Below, one piece after another: positions 1 through 7,001 of a stretch of 10,987 nt of DNA (the stretch's first letter is position 1; the number at the start of each line of letters is the position of its first letter). The notes beneath the pieces are model-generated. The model had not been told where the DNA came from, ran no database searches, and saw only the letters and a program-made list of their open reading frames with translations. Made by a program: the position numbers and the translations under genes. Origin of the DNA: an uncultured Clostridium sp. (GTDB taxonomy: Bacteria; Bacillota; Clostridia; Clostridiales; Clostridiaceae); the NCBI GenBank assembly GCA_934777095.1, contig CAKVNP010000038.1, positions 1 to 10,987 of the forward strand, in the 5' to 3' direction.

Positions 1-132
1 GAAGAATGGGTGACATTTAGAACATATATCAATCTTAAGTTCTGATTTAACTGAACCAGTTTCAAAAGTATTTCCACATGCACACTTAACCACTGCGTCG
101 TGATGGTATTCTGGATGTATGCCTTCTCTCAT
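1..132 (-). CDS. rpmE: 50S ribosomal protein L31 (5' part, cut by window edge)
   Basis: The first 44 residues of ribosomal protein L31 read on the minus strand, beginning [21 protein letters not shown]31 binds the large ribosomal subunit at the central protuberance and bridges to the small subunit. C17, C19, C37 and C40 form CxC and CxxC pairs, so this is the zinc-binding (C+) form; known biology of that family says it can act as a zinc reserve. The family is about 65-90 residues long, so the C-terminus lies beyond base 1. A good ribosome binding site (GAGGTG on the minus strand, bases 139-144) precedes the ATG at 132. It is transcribed away from tdk, whereas in B. subtilis rpmE and tdk point the same way. 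Confidence 0.95.
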   Translation of the reverse strand, partial: MREGIHPEYHHDAVVKCACGNTFETGSVKSELKIDICSKCHPFF

Positions 133-150
133 TTATTTCACCTCTTTCGA

Positions 151-182
151 AAAAAATTATTATTAAGCATTAATCTTAATAA
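151..182 (-). promoter_or_regulatory. 5' leader hairpin of rpmE (candidate L31 leader)
   Basis: A perfect 8-bp stem, TTATTAAG/CTTAATAA with a 7-base loop (182-160), sits at the very 5' end of the predicted rpmE transcript and is followed by a run of Ts (156-151) before the ribosome binding site. It could be an r-protein autoregulatory leader, a weak attenuator, or a 5' stabilising hairpin. The stem is almost all A/U, so the fold is weak; the regulatory role is inference. Confidence 0.35.
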
Positions 183-190
183 CTTAAAAA

Positions 191-219
191 AGTATATCAT
201 GAAGTGAAATTTCAGTCAA
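191..219 (-). promoter_or_regulatory. Sigma-A type promoter of rpmE
   Basis: On the minus strand TTGACT (219-214) is followed after exactly 17 bases by TATACT (196-191). Both hexamers match the vegetative consensus at five of six positions. The predicted start is near 184-185, giving a leader of about 52 bases before the rpmE ATG at 132. Confidence 0.75.
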
Positions 220-242
220 TGGTAATAGGAAATAAAAACATC

Positions 243-271
243 TTTTTATGGCAGAAATGTAATGATATAAT
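243..271 (+). promoter_or_regulatory. Extended -10 promoter of tdk
   Basis: A perfect TATAAT (266-271) is preceded by TGA (263-265), which gives an extended -10 element. The -35 region at 243-248 (TTTTTA) is poor. Predicted transcription start is near 278, about 30 bases before the tdk start codon. It is back to back with the rpmE promoter; the two -35 regions are only about 23 bases apart. Confidence 0.65.
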
Positions 272-306
272 CATATATAGACAATTAAACAAAAGGGAGA
301 AAAATG

Positions 307-891
307 ATGAGCAAATTATATTTTAGATATGGTGCGATGAATTCAGGAAAATCAACACATTTAATGCAGGTTGCATATAATTATGAAGAAAGAGGAATGA
401 AAGTAATTTTAATTAAGCCTGCTACAGATAAAAAAGGTGGAGATAAGCTGCTTTCTAGATTAGGGGTTGAAAGAAAAGTTGATCTTGTAATAGAGGATGA
501 AATGAATATTTTTGAGCAAGTTGCAAGATGGCAGGAGAAAGAATTTCCAATAGACTGTATTTTAGTAGATGAAGTACAATTTATGAAAGCTAAACAAATA
601 GATCAGCTTTTTGAAATTGCTGTAGTATTAAATATTCCAGTAATATGTTATGGATTAAGAACTGACTTTATGACAGAAGGATTTGAAGGAAGCACAAGAC
701 TTTTACTGCTTGCACATAGTATAGAAGAAATGAAGACTATCTGTAAATGTGGAAGAAAAGCAGTTTTTAATGGAAGAAAGATTAATGGAAGATTTGTTTT
801 CGAAGGAGAGCAGGTAGCTATTGATAATATTGATAATGTGCAATATGAATCATTATGTGGACACTGTTATTTTAAATATAAGAATAAATAA
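307..891 (+). CDS. tdk: Thymidine kinase (bacterial type II, zinc-binding)
   Basis: Phosphorylates thymidine (and deoxyuridine) to the monophosphate with ATP, in the cytosolic pyrimidine salvage pathway. Numbering from the ATG at 304, the P-loop GAMNSGKST is at 10-18, the Walker B-like DEVQF at 89-93, and the lasso/thymidine region YGLRTDF at 116-122. C147, C149, C185 and C188 form the zinc ribbon that marks the tetrameric TK1-like family. Its length of 194-195 residues is normal. Two ATGs lie in tandem (304 and 307); the ribosome binding site GGGAG (295-299) is 4 bases from the first and 7 from the second, so 307 is preferred and 304 remains possible. The next gene starts 24 bases downstream without a terminator, so the two are probably cotranscribed. 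Confidence 0.96.
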   Translation: MSKLYFRYGAMNSGKSTHLMQVAYNYEERGMKVILIKPATDKKGGDKLLSRLGVERKVDLVIEDEMNIFEQVARWQEKEFPIDCILVDEVQFMKAKQIDQLFEIAVVLNIPVICYGLRTDFMTEGFEGSTRLLLLAHSIEEMKTICKCGRKAVFNGRKINGRFVFEGEQVAIDNIDNVQYESLCGHCYFKYKNK

Positions 892-915
892 TGAAGTATT
901 TGGAAGTGTGATGTT

Positions 916-2670
916 ATGAGAAAGAGGGATGTTGGAGGTCAAGCAGTTATCGAAGGAGTAATGATGAGAGGTTCAAAGGGAATTGCAACAGCTGTTAGAA
1001 CTCCTAAAGGTAATATAGAAGTTGATATAAAAAAGAGGACTCCGATAACTAAAAAATATAAAATATTAGATATTCCATTTATCAGAGGAATATTTGTATT
1101 GATAGATTCTTTAGTAGTAGGAATAAATACCTTAAATTATTCTGCAGAATTATTTGAAGAAGATGAAGGGAAAAGCAGATTTGAGGAATGGCTTAATAAA
1201 AAATTAGGTGATAAAGGTGCCAATAACCTGATAATTACCTTAACTATGATGATGTCTTTTGCAATATCAATAGCACTGTTTATAGGTATACCTACAGCAG
1301 TAGCAGCACTATTTAAAGGACTAGGCATCTCAAATGTAGCTTTAAACTTAATTGAATCTATTATAAGAATTATGATACTTATAGCATATATGTATATTAT
1401 AAGTAAAATGGAAGATATTTATCGAGTTTTTCAATATCATGGAGCTGAACATAAAACAATTTTCTGTTATGAAAATGAACTGAAGCTTACAGTTGAAAAT
1501 GTAAAAAAACAAAGCAGATTTCATCCAAGATGCGGAACTAACTTTATATTTTTAACTATGTTCATCAGCATAATAGTATTCAGTTTTACAGGATGGGGTA
1601 GTTTCTTAGAAAGACTACTTATGAGGATTGTGATGGTTCCAGTGGTAGCAGGGATAAGTTATGAAATAATTAAGTGGCTGGGAAAAAGCAATAGTAGATT
1701 AGCTAAAGCAGTTGCCTATCCAGGATTAAAACTACAATTACTTACTACAAAAGAGCCAGATGATAAGCAGATTGAAGTGGCAATAAAGTCATTAATGACA
1801 GCAGAAGGGATAAAATATATGAGTACAATAGGTGAATTACTAGATTATGGAGTGAAAACTTTAAAAGAAGCAGATATAGATACTTATTTACTTGATACTC
1901 AATTGTTATTAGGAAAAGCAATAAATAAGGATAAGCTTTATTTAATAATGAATAGGGATGAGGAAGTTAATTCCGCAGCAGAAAGAAAGTTTAGAGCTTT
2001 TATAGATAAGAGAAAAGAAAAGATGCCTGTAATGTATATGTTAGGGGAAACTGAATTTATGGGCTTAGATTTTGTTGTAGAAGAAGGTGTGCTTATTCCA
2101 AGGGGAGATACTGAAATATTAGTTGAGGAAGCATTGAAAAAACTACCTAAAGAAGGAAGTTTCAAAGTATGTGACCTTTGCTGCGGGAGCGGAGCCATTG
2201 GAATATCTTTAGCTAAATATAGAGAAAATATAACAGTAGATTTAGTGGATTTATACCCAATTCCTGAAAAAGTTACTAAAAAAAATATTGCAAAACATAA
2301 TCTTGCGAAGCAGGCACAATTTATTAAGAGTGATTTATTAAAAGAAGTAATAGAAGCAGGAAAAAAATATGATTTATTAGTATCTAACCCTCCATATATT
2401 GAAGATGAGGTAATAGATACATTAATGGATGATGTAAAGAAATATGAACCACATACAGCATTAGCTGGTGGAAAAGAAGGAATGGACTTTTATAATAGAA
2501 TTGTTGAAGAAAGCTTACAAGTATTAAACACAAATGGAATATTAGCATTTGAAATTGGCTATAATCAAGGTGATAAGGTAAAAGAATTAATGATCAATAA
2601 TGGCTACAATAATGTAAGAGTCATTAAAGATTTAGCAGGTTTAGATAGAGTAGTTATTGGCGAGCTATAA
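916..2670 (+). CDS. prmC: DUF1385 (YqhQ-like) membrane domain fused to PrmC, release factor glutamine N5-methyltransferase
   Basis: Two proteins in one 584-residue frame. Residues 1 to about 300 are a DUF1385/YqhQ-type membrane domain of unknown function: GGQAVIEGVMMRG at 7-19, RGIFVLIDSL at 57-66, GAEHKTIFCYE at 176-186 and RFHPRCGTNF at 201-210. I count about four membrane segments (roughly 107-133, 141-164, 207-226, 232-250). Residues 302-584 are full-length PrmC: a helical N-terminal domain, PRGDTEILVEE at 395-405, the SAM-binding CCGSGAIGI at 422-430, and the catalytic NPPY at 491-494. PrmC methylates the Gln of the GGQ loop of RF1 and RF2, and prfA is the next gene. An even number of membrane segments would put both ends in the cytoplasm, as PrmC needs. 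The frame is open with no stop or shift at the junction. The ribosome binding site (GGAAG, 902-906) is modest. The fusion is probably shared by other clostridia, which I cannot check here. Confidence 0.93.
   Translation: MRKRDVGGQAVIEGVMMRGSKGIATAVRTPKGNIEVDIKKRTPITKKYKILDIPFIRGIFVLIDSLVVGINTLNYSAELFEEDEGKSRFEEWLNKKLGDKGANNLIITLTMMMSFAISIALFIGIPTAVAALFKGLGISNVALNLIESIIRIMILIAYMYIISKMEDIYRVFQYHGAEHKTIFCYENELKLTVENVKKQSRFHPRCGTNFIFLTMFISIIVFSFTGWGSFLERLLMRIVMVPVVAGISYEIIKWLGKSNSRLAKAVAYPGLKLQLLTTKEPDDKQIEVAIKSLMTAEGIKYMSTIGELLDYGVKTLKEADIDTYLLDTQLLLGKAINKDKLYLIMNRDEEVNSAAERKFRAFIDKRKEKMPVMYMLGETEFMGLDFVVEEGVLIPRGDTEILVEEALKKLPKEGSFKVCDLCCGSGAIGISLAKYRENITVDLVDLYPIPEKVTKKNIAKHNLAKQAQFIKSDLLKEVIEAGKKYDLLVSNPPYIEDEVIDTLMDDVKKYEPHTALAGGKEGMDFYNRIVEESLQVLNTNGILAFEIGYNQGDKVKELMINNGYNNVRVIKDLAGLDRVVIGEL
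1804..1821 (+). promoter_or_regulatory. Candidate internal ribosome binding site and start for stand-alone PrmC
   Basis: Inside the fusion gene, GAAGGGA (1804-1810) lies 8-9 bases before an in-frame ATG at 1819. That ATG is residue 302, exactly where the PrmC domain begins (MSTIGELLDYG). Initiation here would give a soluble PrmC of 283 residues, the normal family length. The GA-rich sequence may be chance in AT-rich DNA. Confidence 0.35.
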
Positions 2671-2711
2671 CAAAATGAAAAAAGTAGAAAGAAGTAGAAA
2701 TTTCTTTATTC

Positions 2712-2740
2712 TTGTTAATAGCATCGCTATGTGATATAAT
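2712..2740 (+). promoter_or_regulatory. Promoter of prfA
   Basis: TTGTTA (2712-2717), a 17-base spacer, then TATAAT (2735-2740) with an extended -10 TGA at 2732-2734. The predicted start near 2747 lies only about 28 bases before the prfA ATG at 2775. prfA can therefore be expressed independently of tdk and prmC. Confidence 0.8.
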
Positions 2741-2774
2741 AATTCAATATGAAAAAAATGTACGGAGTGATATT

Positions 2775-3860
2775 ATGTTATTAGATAAATTAGCATTTAC
2801 TGAAAATAAATATGAAGAACTGTCAGTTAAAATATCTGATCCATCAATAATGGCAAACCAAAAAGAATGGAGAAAGTTATGTAAGGAACACGCTGACTTA
2901 GAAATTATAGTTACAGCATATAGAGAATATAAAAAAGTTTTAGAAGATTTAGAAGCTAACAAAGAAATGTTAGAAGAAGAATCAGATAAAGAAATGAGAG
3001 AAATGTTATCAGAAGAAATTTCTTCATTAAAGGAACAAGAAGAAGAATTAGAAAATAAAATTCAAATTCTTTTATTACCTAAAGATCCAAATGATGATAA
3101 GAACGTATTTGTTGAAATAAGAGCAGGTGCAGGTGGAGATGAAGCTGCATTATTTGCTGCTAATCTTTTCAGAATGTATACAAGATATGCAGAAACTCAA
3201 AGATGGCAAGTTGAAATGATGAGCTCAAATGAAAATGATCTTGGTGGATTCAAAGAAGTTGTATTTATGATTAAGGGGCAAGGAGCTTACTCTAAATTAA
3301 AATACGAAAGTGGAGTTCATAGAGTTCAAAGAGTTCCTGACACTGAATCAAGCGGAAGAATCCATACTTCTACAGCAACTGTAGCGGTACTTCCTGAAGT
3401 TGACGATGTAGATATAGAAATCAATGAAAAAGATTTAAGAATTGACGTATATAGATCATCAGGTAATGGAGGACAATGTGTAAATACTACTGATTCTGCT
3501 GTTAGAATTACGCATTTACCAACAGGAACAGTTGTAGCATGTCAAGATGAAAAATCACAGCTTAAAAATAAAGAAAAAGCTATGAAAGTATTAAGATCAA
3601 GACTTTATGAAGTTGCTGAAGCTGAAAGATTAGCTGGTATTGCTGAAGATAGAAAGAGTCAGGTAGGAACAGGGGATAGAAGTGAAAGAATTAGAACTTA
3701 TAACTATCCACAAGGAAGAATTACAGACCACAGAATAGGATTAACATTATATAAATTAGATACTTTTATGAATGGAGATATTGAAGAAGTAATAAATGCT
3801 TTAATTACTGCTGACCAGGCAGAAAAGATGAAAGCAATGGGTAATACTGATTCAATTTAA
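2775..3860 (+). CDS. prfA: Peptide chain release factor 1 (RF1)
   Basis: Recognises UAA and UAG stop codons and triggers release of the finished peptide on the ribosome. With the ATG at 2775 the protein has 361 residues, normal for RF1. It starts [10 protein letters not shown] and has a charged helical N-terminal domain (about 1-105). The codon-recognition tripeptide is PDT at 188-190, fitting the RF1 PxT pattern and excluding RF2 (SPF). The catalytic GGQ is at 232-234 in [17 protein letters not shown]; its Gln is the substrate of the PrmC domain encoded just upstream. The residue after GGQ is Cys where many RF1s have His. The frame is open back to a TTG at 2712, but that would place the start inside the promoter; GGAGTGA at 2764-2770 fixes the ATG at 2775. 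Confidence 0.97.
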   Translation: MLLDKLAFTENKYEELSVKISDPSIMANQKEWRKLCKEHADLEIIVTAYREYKKVLEDLEANKEMLEEESDKEMREMLSEEISSLKEQEEELENKIQILLLPKDPNDDKNVFVEIRAGAGGDEAALFAANLFRMYTRYAETQRWQVEMMSSNENDLGGFKEVVFMIKGQGAYSKLKYESGVHRVQRVPDTESSGRIHTSTATVAVLPEVDDVDIEINEKDLRIDVYRSSGNGGQCVNTTDSAVRITHLPTGTVVACQDEKSQLKNKEKAMKVLRSRLYEVAEAERLAGIAEDRKSQVGTGDRSERIRTYNYPQGRITDHRIGLTLYKLDTFMNGDIEEVINALITADQAEKMKAMGNTDSI

Positions 3861-3865
3861 TAAGG

Positions 3866-3896
3866 AAAAGCCTTGCATTGTAGATGTAAGGCTTTT
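3866..3896 (+). terminator. Rho-independent terminator after prfA
   Basis: AAAAGCCTTGCA pairs with TGTAAGGCTTTT as a 12-bp stem with one G-U pair and a 7-base loop, ending in TTTT (3893-3896). The T run is short, so some readthrough into the next gene is likely, and I see no other clear promoter for that gene. Confidence 0.7.
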
Positions 3897-3911
3897 AAAA
3901 TAGTGAAAAAT

Positions 3912-4499
3912 ATGAAGATAGATAAAGCATTGAAAAAGGAAAAAAATAGTAATAGGCTCTTTTATTTAAATATGATAATTTTAGGTGTAGCAATACCTGT
4001 ATTAGCATATTTATCAAGCATAAGAAGTACATTTATCCTAGTGTACTGTGCAATATTAGAAGGTTTAATAATAAGTGCAATATTAATAAGAATCGCAAAT
4101 AAAAATTTAAAATTTACTTATTATAATAGCAGGCTTAAAATAAAAACAGGATTGTTCTTAAATGAAAGTTTAATTCTTTGCAATAATGTAGCTATTGTTC
4201 ATACAAATAAGTATGATTATGATTTAGAAATAATCATTGTTACAAATAGCAAGGCTAAAAATAAGAGGCTTAGGCCTGTTACAAGAACTGTTTTGAAAAA
4301 GTATCCTGAAATTAATCAGGAATATATTAAAATCAGAAAAACAAATCCAGATAATGTATTCTTCTATCAGGTTATTAGAGGGAAGAGCTTAAAAAAATAT
4401 TTATTACTGGAGAAAATATATAGTACTTGTGTAAAAGCAGTTTATACTCCACAAGCTATTGAAAGCATAAAAATAGCTAGAGGACAAAATTATGATTAA
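3912..4499 (+). CDS. Hypothetical membrane protein, two TM segments plus a cytosolic domain (possibly PH-like)
   Basis: I do not recognise this gene with certainty. From the ATG at 3912 it encodes 195 residues. A basic start (MKIDKALKKEKNSNR) is followed by two hydrophobic segments at about 17-35 and 40-62, then a soluble basic part to the end. The segment LKFTYYNSRLKIKTGLFL (66-83), right after the second membrane helix, resembles the opening strands of bacterial PH-like (DUF304/bPH2) domains, but this is a weak resemblance. Two cytosolic cysteines (C90, C173) are unexceptional. The start is uncertain: there is no good ribosome binding site, a GTG at 3903 is in frame, and a TTG at 3873 is in frame but lies inside the prfA terminator hairpin. 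The gene ends 18 bases before sua5, so the two are probably cotranscribed. Confidence 0.75.
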   Translation: MKIDKALKKEKNSNRLFYLNMIILGVAIPVLAYLSSIRSTFILVYCAILEGLIISAILIRIANKNLKFTYYNSRLKIKTGLFLNESLILCNNVAIVHTNKYDYDLEIIIVTNSKAKNKRLRPVTRTVLKKYPEINQEYIKIRKTNPDNVFFYQVIRGKSLKKYLLLEKIYSTCVKAVYTPQAIESIKIARGQNYD

Positions 4500-4517
4500 A
4501 GAAAGAGGGTATATCTA

Positions 4518-5567
4518 GTGGAAACTAAGGTAGCCATTATAAAAAATATAAATGAAGATATAGAATATATTGAAGATGCAGGCAGAATTATCAGGGATGG
4601 TGGAATAGTAGCATTTCCAACAGAAACTGTTTATGGGTTAGGTGCAGATGCATTAAATTATGAAGCAGTAAAAAAGATATTTATTGCAAAAGGAAGACCT
4701 CAGGATAATCCACTGATAGTACATGTGGCGTCTAAAAATGTAGGATCTTTAGTAAAAGAAGTTCCAGAGGTTGCTCAAAAATTAATGGATAAGTTTTGGC
4801 CAGGCCCATTAACTATAATTTTAGAAAAGAAAGACATAATTCCTGATGAAACAAGTGCAGGTCTTTCAAGTGTTGGAATAAGAATGCCAAATAGTGAAAT
4901 AGCTTTAAAACTTATTGAGTTATCAGGAAGACCTATTGCAGCTCCATCCGCAAATATATCAGGAAGACCAAGTCCTACGGAAGTAGAAAGATGTATTGAG
5001 GATTTAGCGGGCAAAATTGACTTTATTATAGGTGGCGAAAAAAGTGATATTGGAGTAGAATCTACTATAGTAGATTGTACAGTATATCCACCGATAGTAT
5101 TAAGACCAGGTGGAATTACTTTAGAGATGCTGAAGGAAGTTGATAGTAAAATTGAAATTGATCCAGCATTAATGAAAAAACCAAGCGAAAATTTAAAGCC
5201 AAAGGCGCCAGGAATGAAATATAGACATTATGCTCCTAAGGCAAAATTGAAGATTATTTCAGGAAATAATGAAAATTGTGTAGCATTTATGCAGGAAATG
5301 TTGAAAAAGTATATACAAAATAGTGAAAAAGTTGCTATAATAACAACAGATGAAAATTTATGCTGCTTTACTGGGTGCGAATTAATCTCATTAGGAAGCG
5401 GTAATAATTTAAATGAAATAGCACATAATCTTTTTGAATCATTAAGAAAATGTGATGATTTAAAAGTAGATTATATATTATGTCAGGGATTTGAAGAAAG
5501 TGGAGTAGGTTTAGCTATAATGAATAGACTGAATAAGGCTGCTGGCTTTGATATAGTAAAGGTATAA
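4518..5567 (+). CDS. sua5: L-threonylcarbamoyladenylate synthase, Sua5/YwlC type
   Basis: Makes threonylcarbamoyl-AMP from threonine, bicarbonate and ATP, the first step of N6-threonylcarbamoyladenosine (t6A) at position 37 of tRNAs reading ANN codons. The YrdC domain fills residues 10-205: FPTETVYGLG (33-42), KGRPQDNPL (58-66), SANISG (144-149) and ESTIVD (181-186). The linker APGMKYRHYAP (230-240) is typical of Sua5 and folds over the active site. A smaller Sua5 domain runs from about 245 to 349. At 349 residues it is the long two-domain form, not the short TsaC form. It starts with GTG at 4518, supported by AAAGAGGG at 4502-4509, 8 bases away. B. subtilis ywlC occupies the equivalent place between prfA and rpiB. 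Confidence 0.95.
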   Translation: METKVAIIKNINEDIEYIEDAGRIIRDGGIVAFPTETVYGLGADALNYEAVKKIFIAKGRPQDNPLIVHVASKNVGSLVKEVPEVAQKLMDKFWPGPLTIILEKKDIIPDETSAGLSSVGIRMPNSEIALKLIELSGRPIAAPSANISGRPSPTEVERCIEDLAGKIDFIIGGEKSDIGVESTIVDCTVYPPIVLRPGGITLEMLKEVDSKIEIDPALMKKPSENLKPKAPGMKYRHYAPKAKLKIISGNNENCVAFMQEMLKKYIQNSEKVAIITTDENLCCFTGCELISLGSGNNLNEIAHNLFESLRKCDDLKVDYILCQGFEESGVGLAIMNRLNKAAGFDIVKV

Positions 5568-5601
5568 AAAGGGAGGCTGGGGGACCATTCTTCCTTTTTT
5601 T
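5566..5601 (+). terminator. Probable terminator after sua5
   Basis: AAAAAGGGAGG (5566-5576) pairs with TCTTCCTTTTT (5589-5599), including two G-U pairs around a 12-base loop, followed by more Ts. It overlaps the stop codon. The stem is imperfect, so termination may be partial; I see no convincing separate promoter for rpiB in 5602-5635. Confidence 0.5.
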
Positions 5602-5649
5602 ATAAATGTTTTTCAAGCTATATTTTTCTAATATGAGGAGGTCAAATAT

Positions 5650-6099
5650 ATGAGAATTGCAATTGGTTGTGATCATGGTGGTTTAAACCTAAAAAATGAA
5701 GTTTTAGACTACTTAAAAACAGAAGGCATAGAAGTTAAAGATTTTGGTACATTTACAGAAGAGTCTTGCGATTATGCAGATATTGCATTGCCAGTAGCTG
5801 AAGCTGTGGCAGCAAAAGAATTTGATTTTGGGATACTTATCTGTGGAACAGGAATAGGCATAGGAATTGCAGCAAATAAGGTGCCAGGAATAAGAGCTGC
5901 ACTTTGTTCAGATACATTCAGTGCTCATGCTACAAGAGAGCATAATAATGCGAATATCTTAACTATGGGAGAAAGAGTTGTAGGAAAAGGATTAGCTATA
6001 GATATAGTTAAAACATTCTTAAATGCAGAATTCGAAGGTGATAGACACCTAAGAAGAATTAATAAAATTACAGAAATAGAAAAGAAATATAGTAAATAA
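5650..6099 (+). CDS. rpiB: Ribose-5-phosphate isomerase B
   Basis: Interconverts ribulose-5-phosphate and ribose-5-phosphate in the cytosolic pentose phosphate pathway. The 149 residues show the RpiB/LacAB fold signature: GCDHGG at 6-11 (phosphate/substrate loop), the catalytic Cys65 in ICGTGIGIG (64-72), AANKVPGIRAAL at 74-85, EHNNANILTMG at 97-107, and basic DRHLRR at 131-136. Length is normal. A near-ideal AGGAGG at 5636-5641 lies 8 bases before the ATG. The upp gene follows 56 bases later with no terminator, a pairing that makes sense because ribose-5-phosphate is the precursor of PRPP, the co-substrate of Upp. B. subtilis has the homologue ywlF in the same neighbourhood. LacA/LacB-type isomerases are related, but the context favours RpiB. 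Confidence 0.95.
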   Translation: MRIAIGCDHGGLNLKNEVLDYLKTEGIEVKDFGTFTEESCDYADIALPVAEAVAAKEFDFGILICGTGIGIGIAANKVPGIRAALCSDTFSAHATREHNNANILTMGERVVGKGLAIDIVKTFLNAEFEGDRHLRRINKITEIEKKYSK

Positions 6100-6155
6100 A
6101 CTTATAGTAGAAAGAATAAAAATTATTAATATATAGTTGTTTTTGGAGGAAAAAA

Positions 6156-6785
6156 ATGAGTAAAGTAACACAAATTAATCATCCGTTAATATTACACAAG
6201 TTAGCGTTTATCAGAAGTAAGGATACAGGATCTAAATATTTTAGAGAATTAGTAGAAGAAGTATCTATGCTGATGGCTTACGAAGCTACAAGGGATTTAG
6301 TTACAGAGGAAGTTGAAATAGAAACACCAATATGCAAAACTAAGTGCCAAATGTTAGCAGGTAAAAAGCTAGCTGTTGTTCCAATATTAAGAGCAGGTCT
6401 TGGAATGGTAGATGGAATCTTAAATTTAGTACCAGCTGCTAAGGTAGGACATATCGGATTATACAGAGATGAAGAAACACTTCAACCAGTAGAATATTTC
6501 TGTAAGCTTCCACAAGATATTGCAGAAAGAGATGTATTTGTTGTAGATCCAATGTTAGCAACTGGTGGTTCAGCTGCAGATGCAATAACTTTATTAAAGC
6601 AAAGAGGCGCTAAAAAAATCAGATTAATGTGTTTAATTTCTTCTCCAAATGGAATAGAAATGGTGCAGCAACAACACCCTGATGTCGATATATATGTAGC
6701 TGCAATAGATGAAAAGTTAAATGAAAAAGGATATATTGTACCAGGTCTTGGAGATGCTGGAGACAGACTATTCGGAACTAAATAA
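6156..6785 (+). CDS. upp: Uracil phosphoribosyltransferase
   Basis: Salvages uracil with PRPP to give UMP and pyrophosphate. The 209-residue length is standard for bacterial UPRTase. Seen in order: [14 protein letters not shown] at the N-terminus (7-20), PILRAGLGM (76-84), the PRPP-binding loop [15 protein letters not shown] (129-143), and the uracil-binding C-terminus [13 protein letters not shown] (197-209). A GGAGG-type ribosome binding site lies about 7 bases before the ATG. It is probably the second gene of an rpiB-upp unit and is followed by the strongest terminator in this half of the window. I see no PyrR-type attenuator in the 56-base gap before it. Confidence 0.97.
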   Translation: MSKVTQINHPLILHKLAFIRSKDTGSKYFRELVEEVSMLMAYEATRDLVTEEVEIETPICKTKCQMLAGKKLAVVPILRAGLGMVDGILNLVPAAKVGHIGLYRDEETLQPVEYFCKLPQDIAERDVFVVDPMLATGGSAADAITLLKQRGAKKIRLMCLISSPNGIEMVQQQHPDVDIYVAAIDEKLNEKGYIVPGLGDAGDRLFGTK

Positions 6786-6794
6786 TATAACTTT

Positions 6795-6823
6795 AAAGCG
6801 AAGGATTTTCCTTCGCTTTTTTT
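6795..6823 (+). terminator. Strong rho-independent terminator after upp
   Basis: A perfect 10-bp stem, AAAGCGAAGG/CCTTCGCTTT, with loop ATTTT and an uninterrupted run of seven Ts (6817-6823). It starts 9 bases after the upp stop. Confidence 0.92.
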
Positions 6824-6848
6824 ATTTAGCAGCAAGGTGGGATAATGA

Positions 6849-6976
6849 TTAATTATAAATTATGAATTATGAATTTCGGAGGAAACTCCATAGGGAGTTT
6901 CTTTATTATTATTTTAGAATTCACTCAAGGAATTCTTTCCTCAATTCATCATTCAACATTCTTAATTCATAATTAG
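6849..6976. repeat. MITE-like long imperfect inverted repeat
   Basis: About 128 bases between the upp terminator and the dCMP deaminase promoter fold back on themselves. The left arm (6850-6875, built of ATTATGAATT-like units) pairs imperfectly with the right arm (6943-6975). The pairing continues as GAGGAAA (6879-6885) with TTTCCTC (6936-6942). Inside are two further hairpins, GAAACTCC/GGAGTTTC (6882-6901) and AGAATTC/GAATTCT (6916-6936), which compete with the long pairing. I find no reading frame and no convincing target-site duplication. It looks like a non-autonomous miniature element or a dispersed palindromic repeat, but copy number cannot be judged from one window. Confidence 0.5.
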
Positions 6977-6982
6977 TATTAG

Positions 6983-7001
6983 TAAACTGCTTTGCAGTTT
7001 A
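6983..7001. promoter_or_regulatory. Palindrome overlapping the comEB -35 region
   Basis: TAAACTGC and GCAGTTTA form a perfect 8-bp dyad around a TTT centre. The right arm covers the candidate -35 (6992-6997). It could be an operator or simply a small hairpin; no T run follows, so it is not a terminator. Confidence 0.4.

Noticed and set aside
891..911. Six-codon frame from the ATG at 891 overlapping the tdk stop
   Set aside because: Too short and without a ribosome binding site of its own; at most it could help coupling between tdk and the next gene.
2712..2774. N-terminal extension of RF1 from the TTG at 2712
   Set aside because: It would begin inside the -35 hexamer of the prfA promoter, upstream of the predicted transcript start, and the extra residues are not RF1-like.
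3873..3911. TTG start at 3873 for the hypothetical membrane gene
   Set aside because: The codon lies in the prfA terminator stem with no suitable ribosome binding site; the ATG at 3912 gives a sensible basic N-terminus.
5571..5600. G-rich stretch before rpiB considered as a T-box or riboswitch remnant
   Set aside because: No T-box sequence or other riboswitch core is present; it is better explained as the terminator of sua5.
6482..6835. 117-residue open frame on the minus strand opposite upp
   Set aside because: It lies almost wholly opposite the well-supported upp gene, has no ribosome binding site, starts in the upp terminator region, and its Ser/Cys-rich translation looks like a codon shadow.
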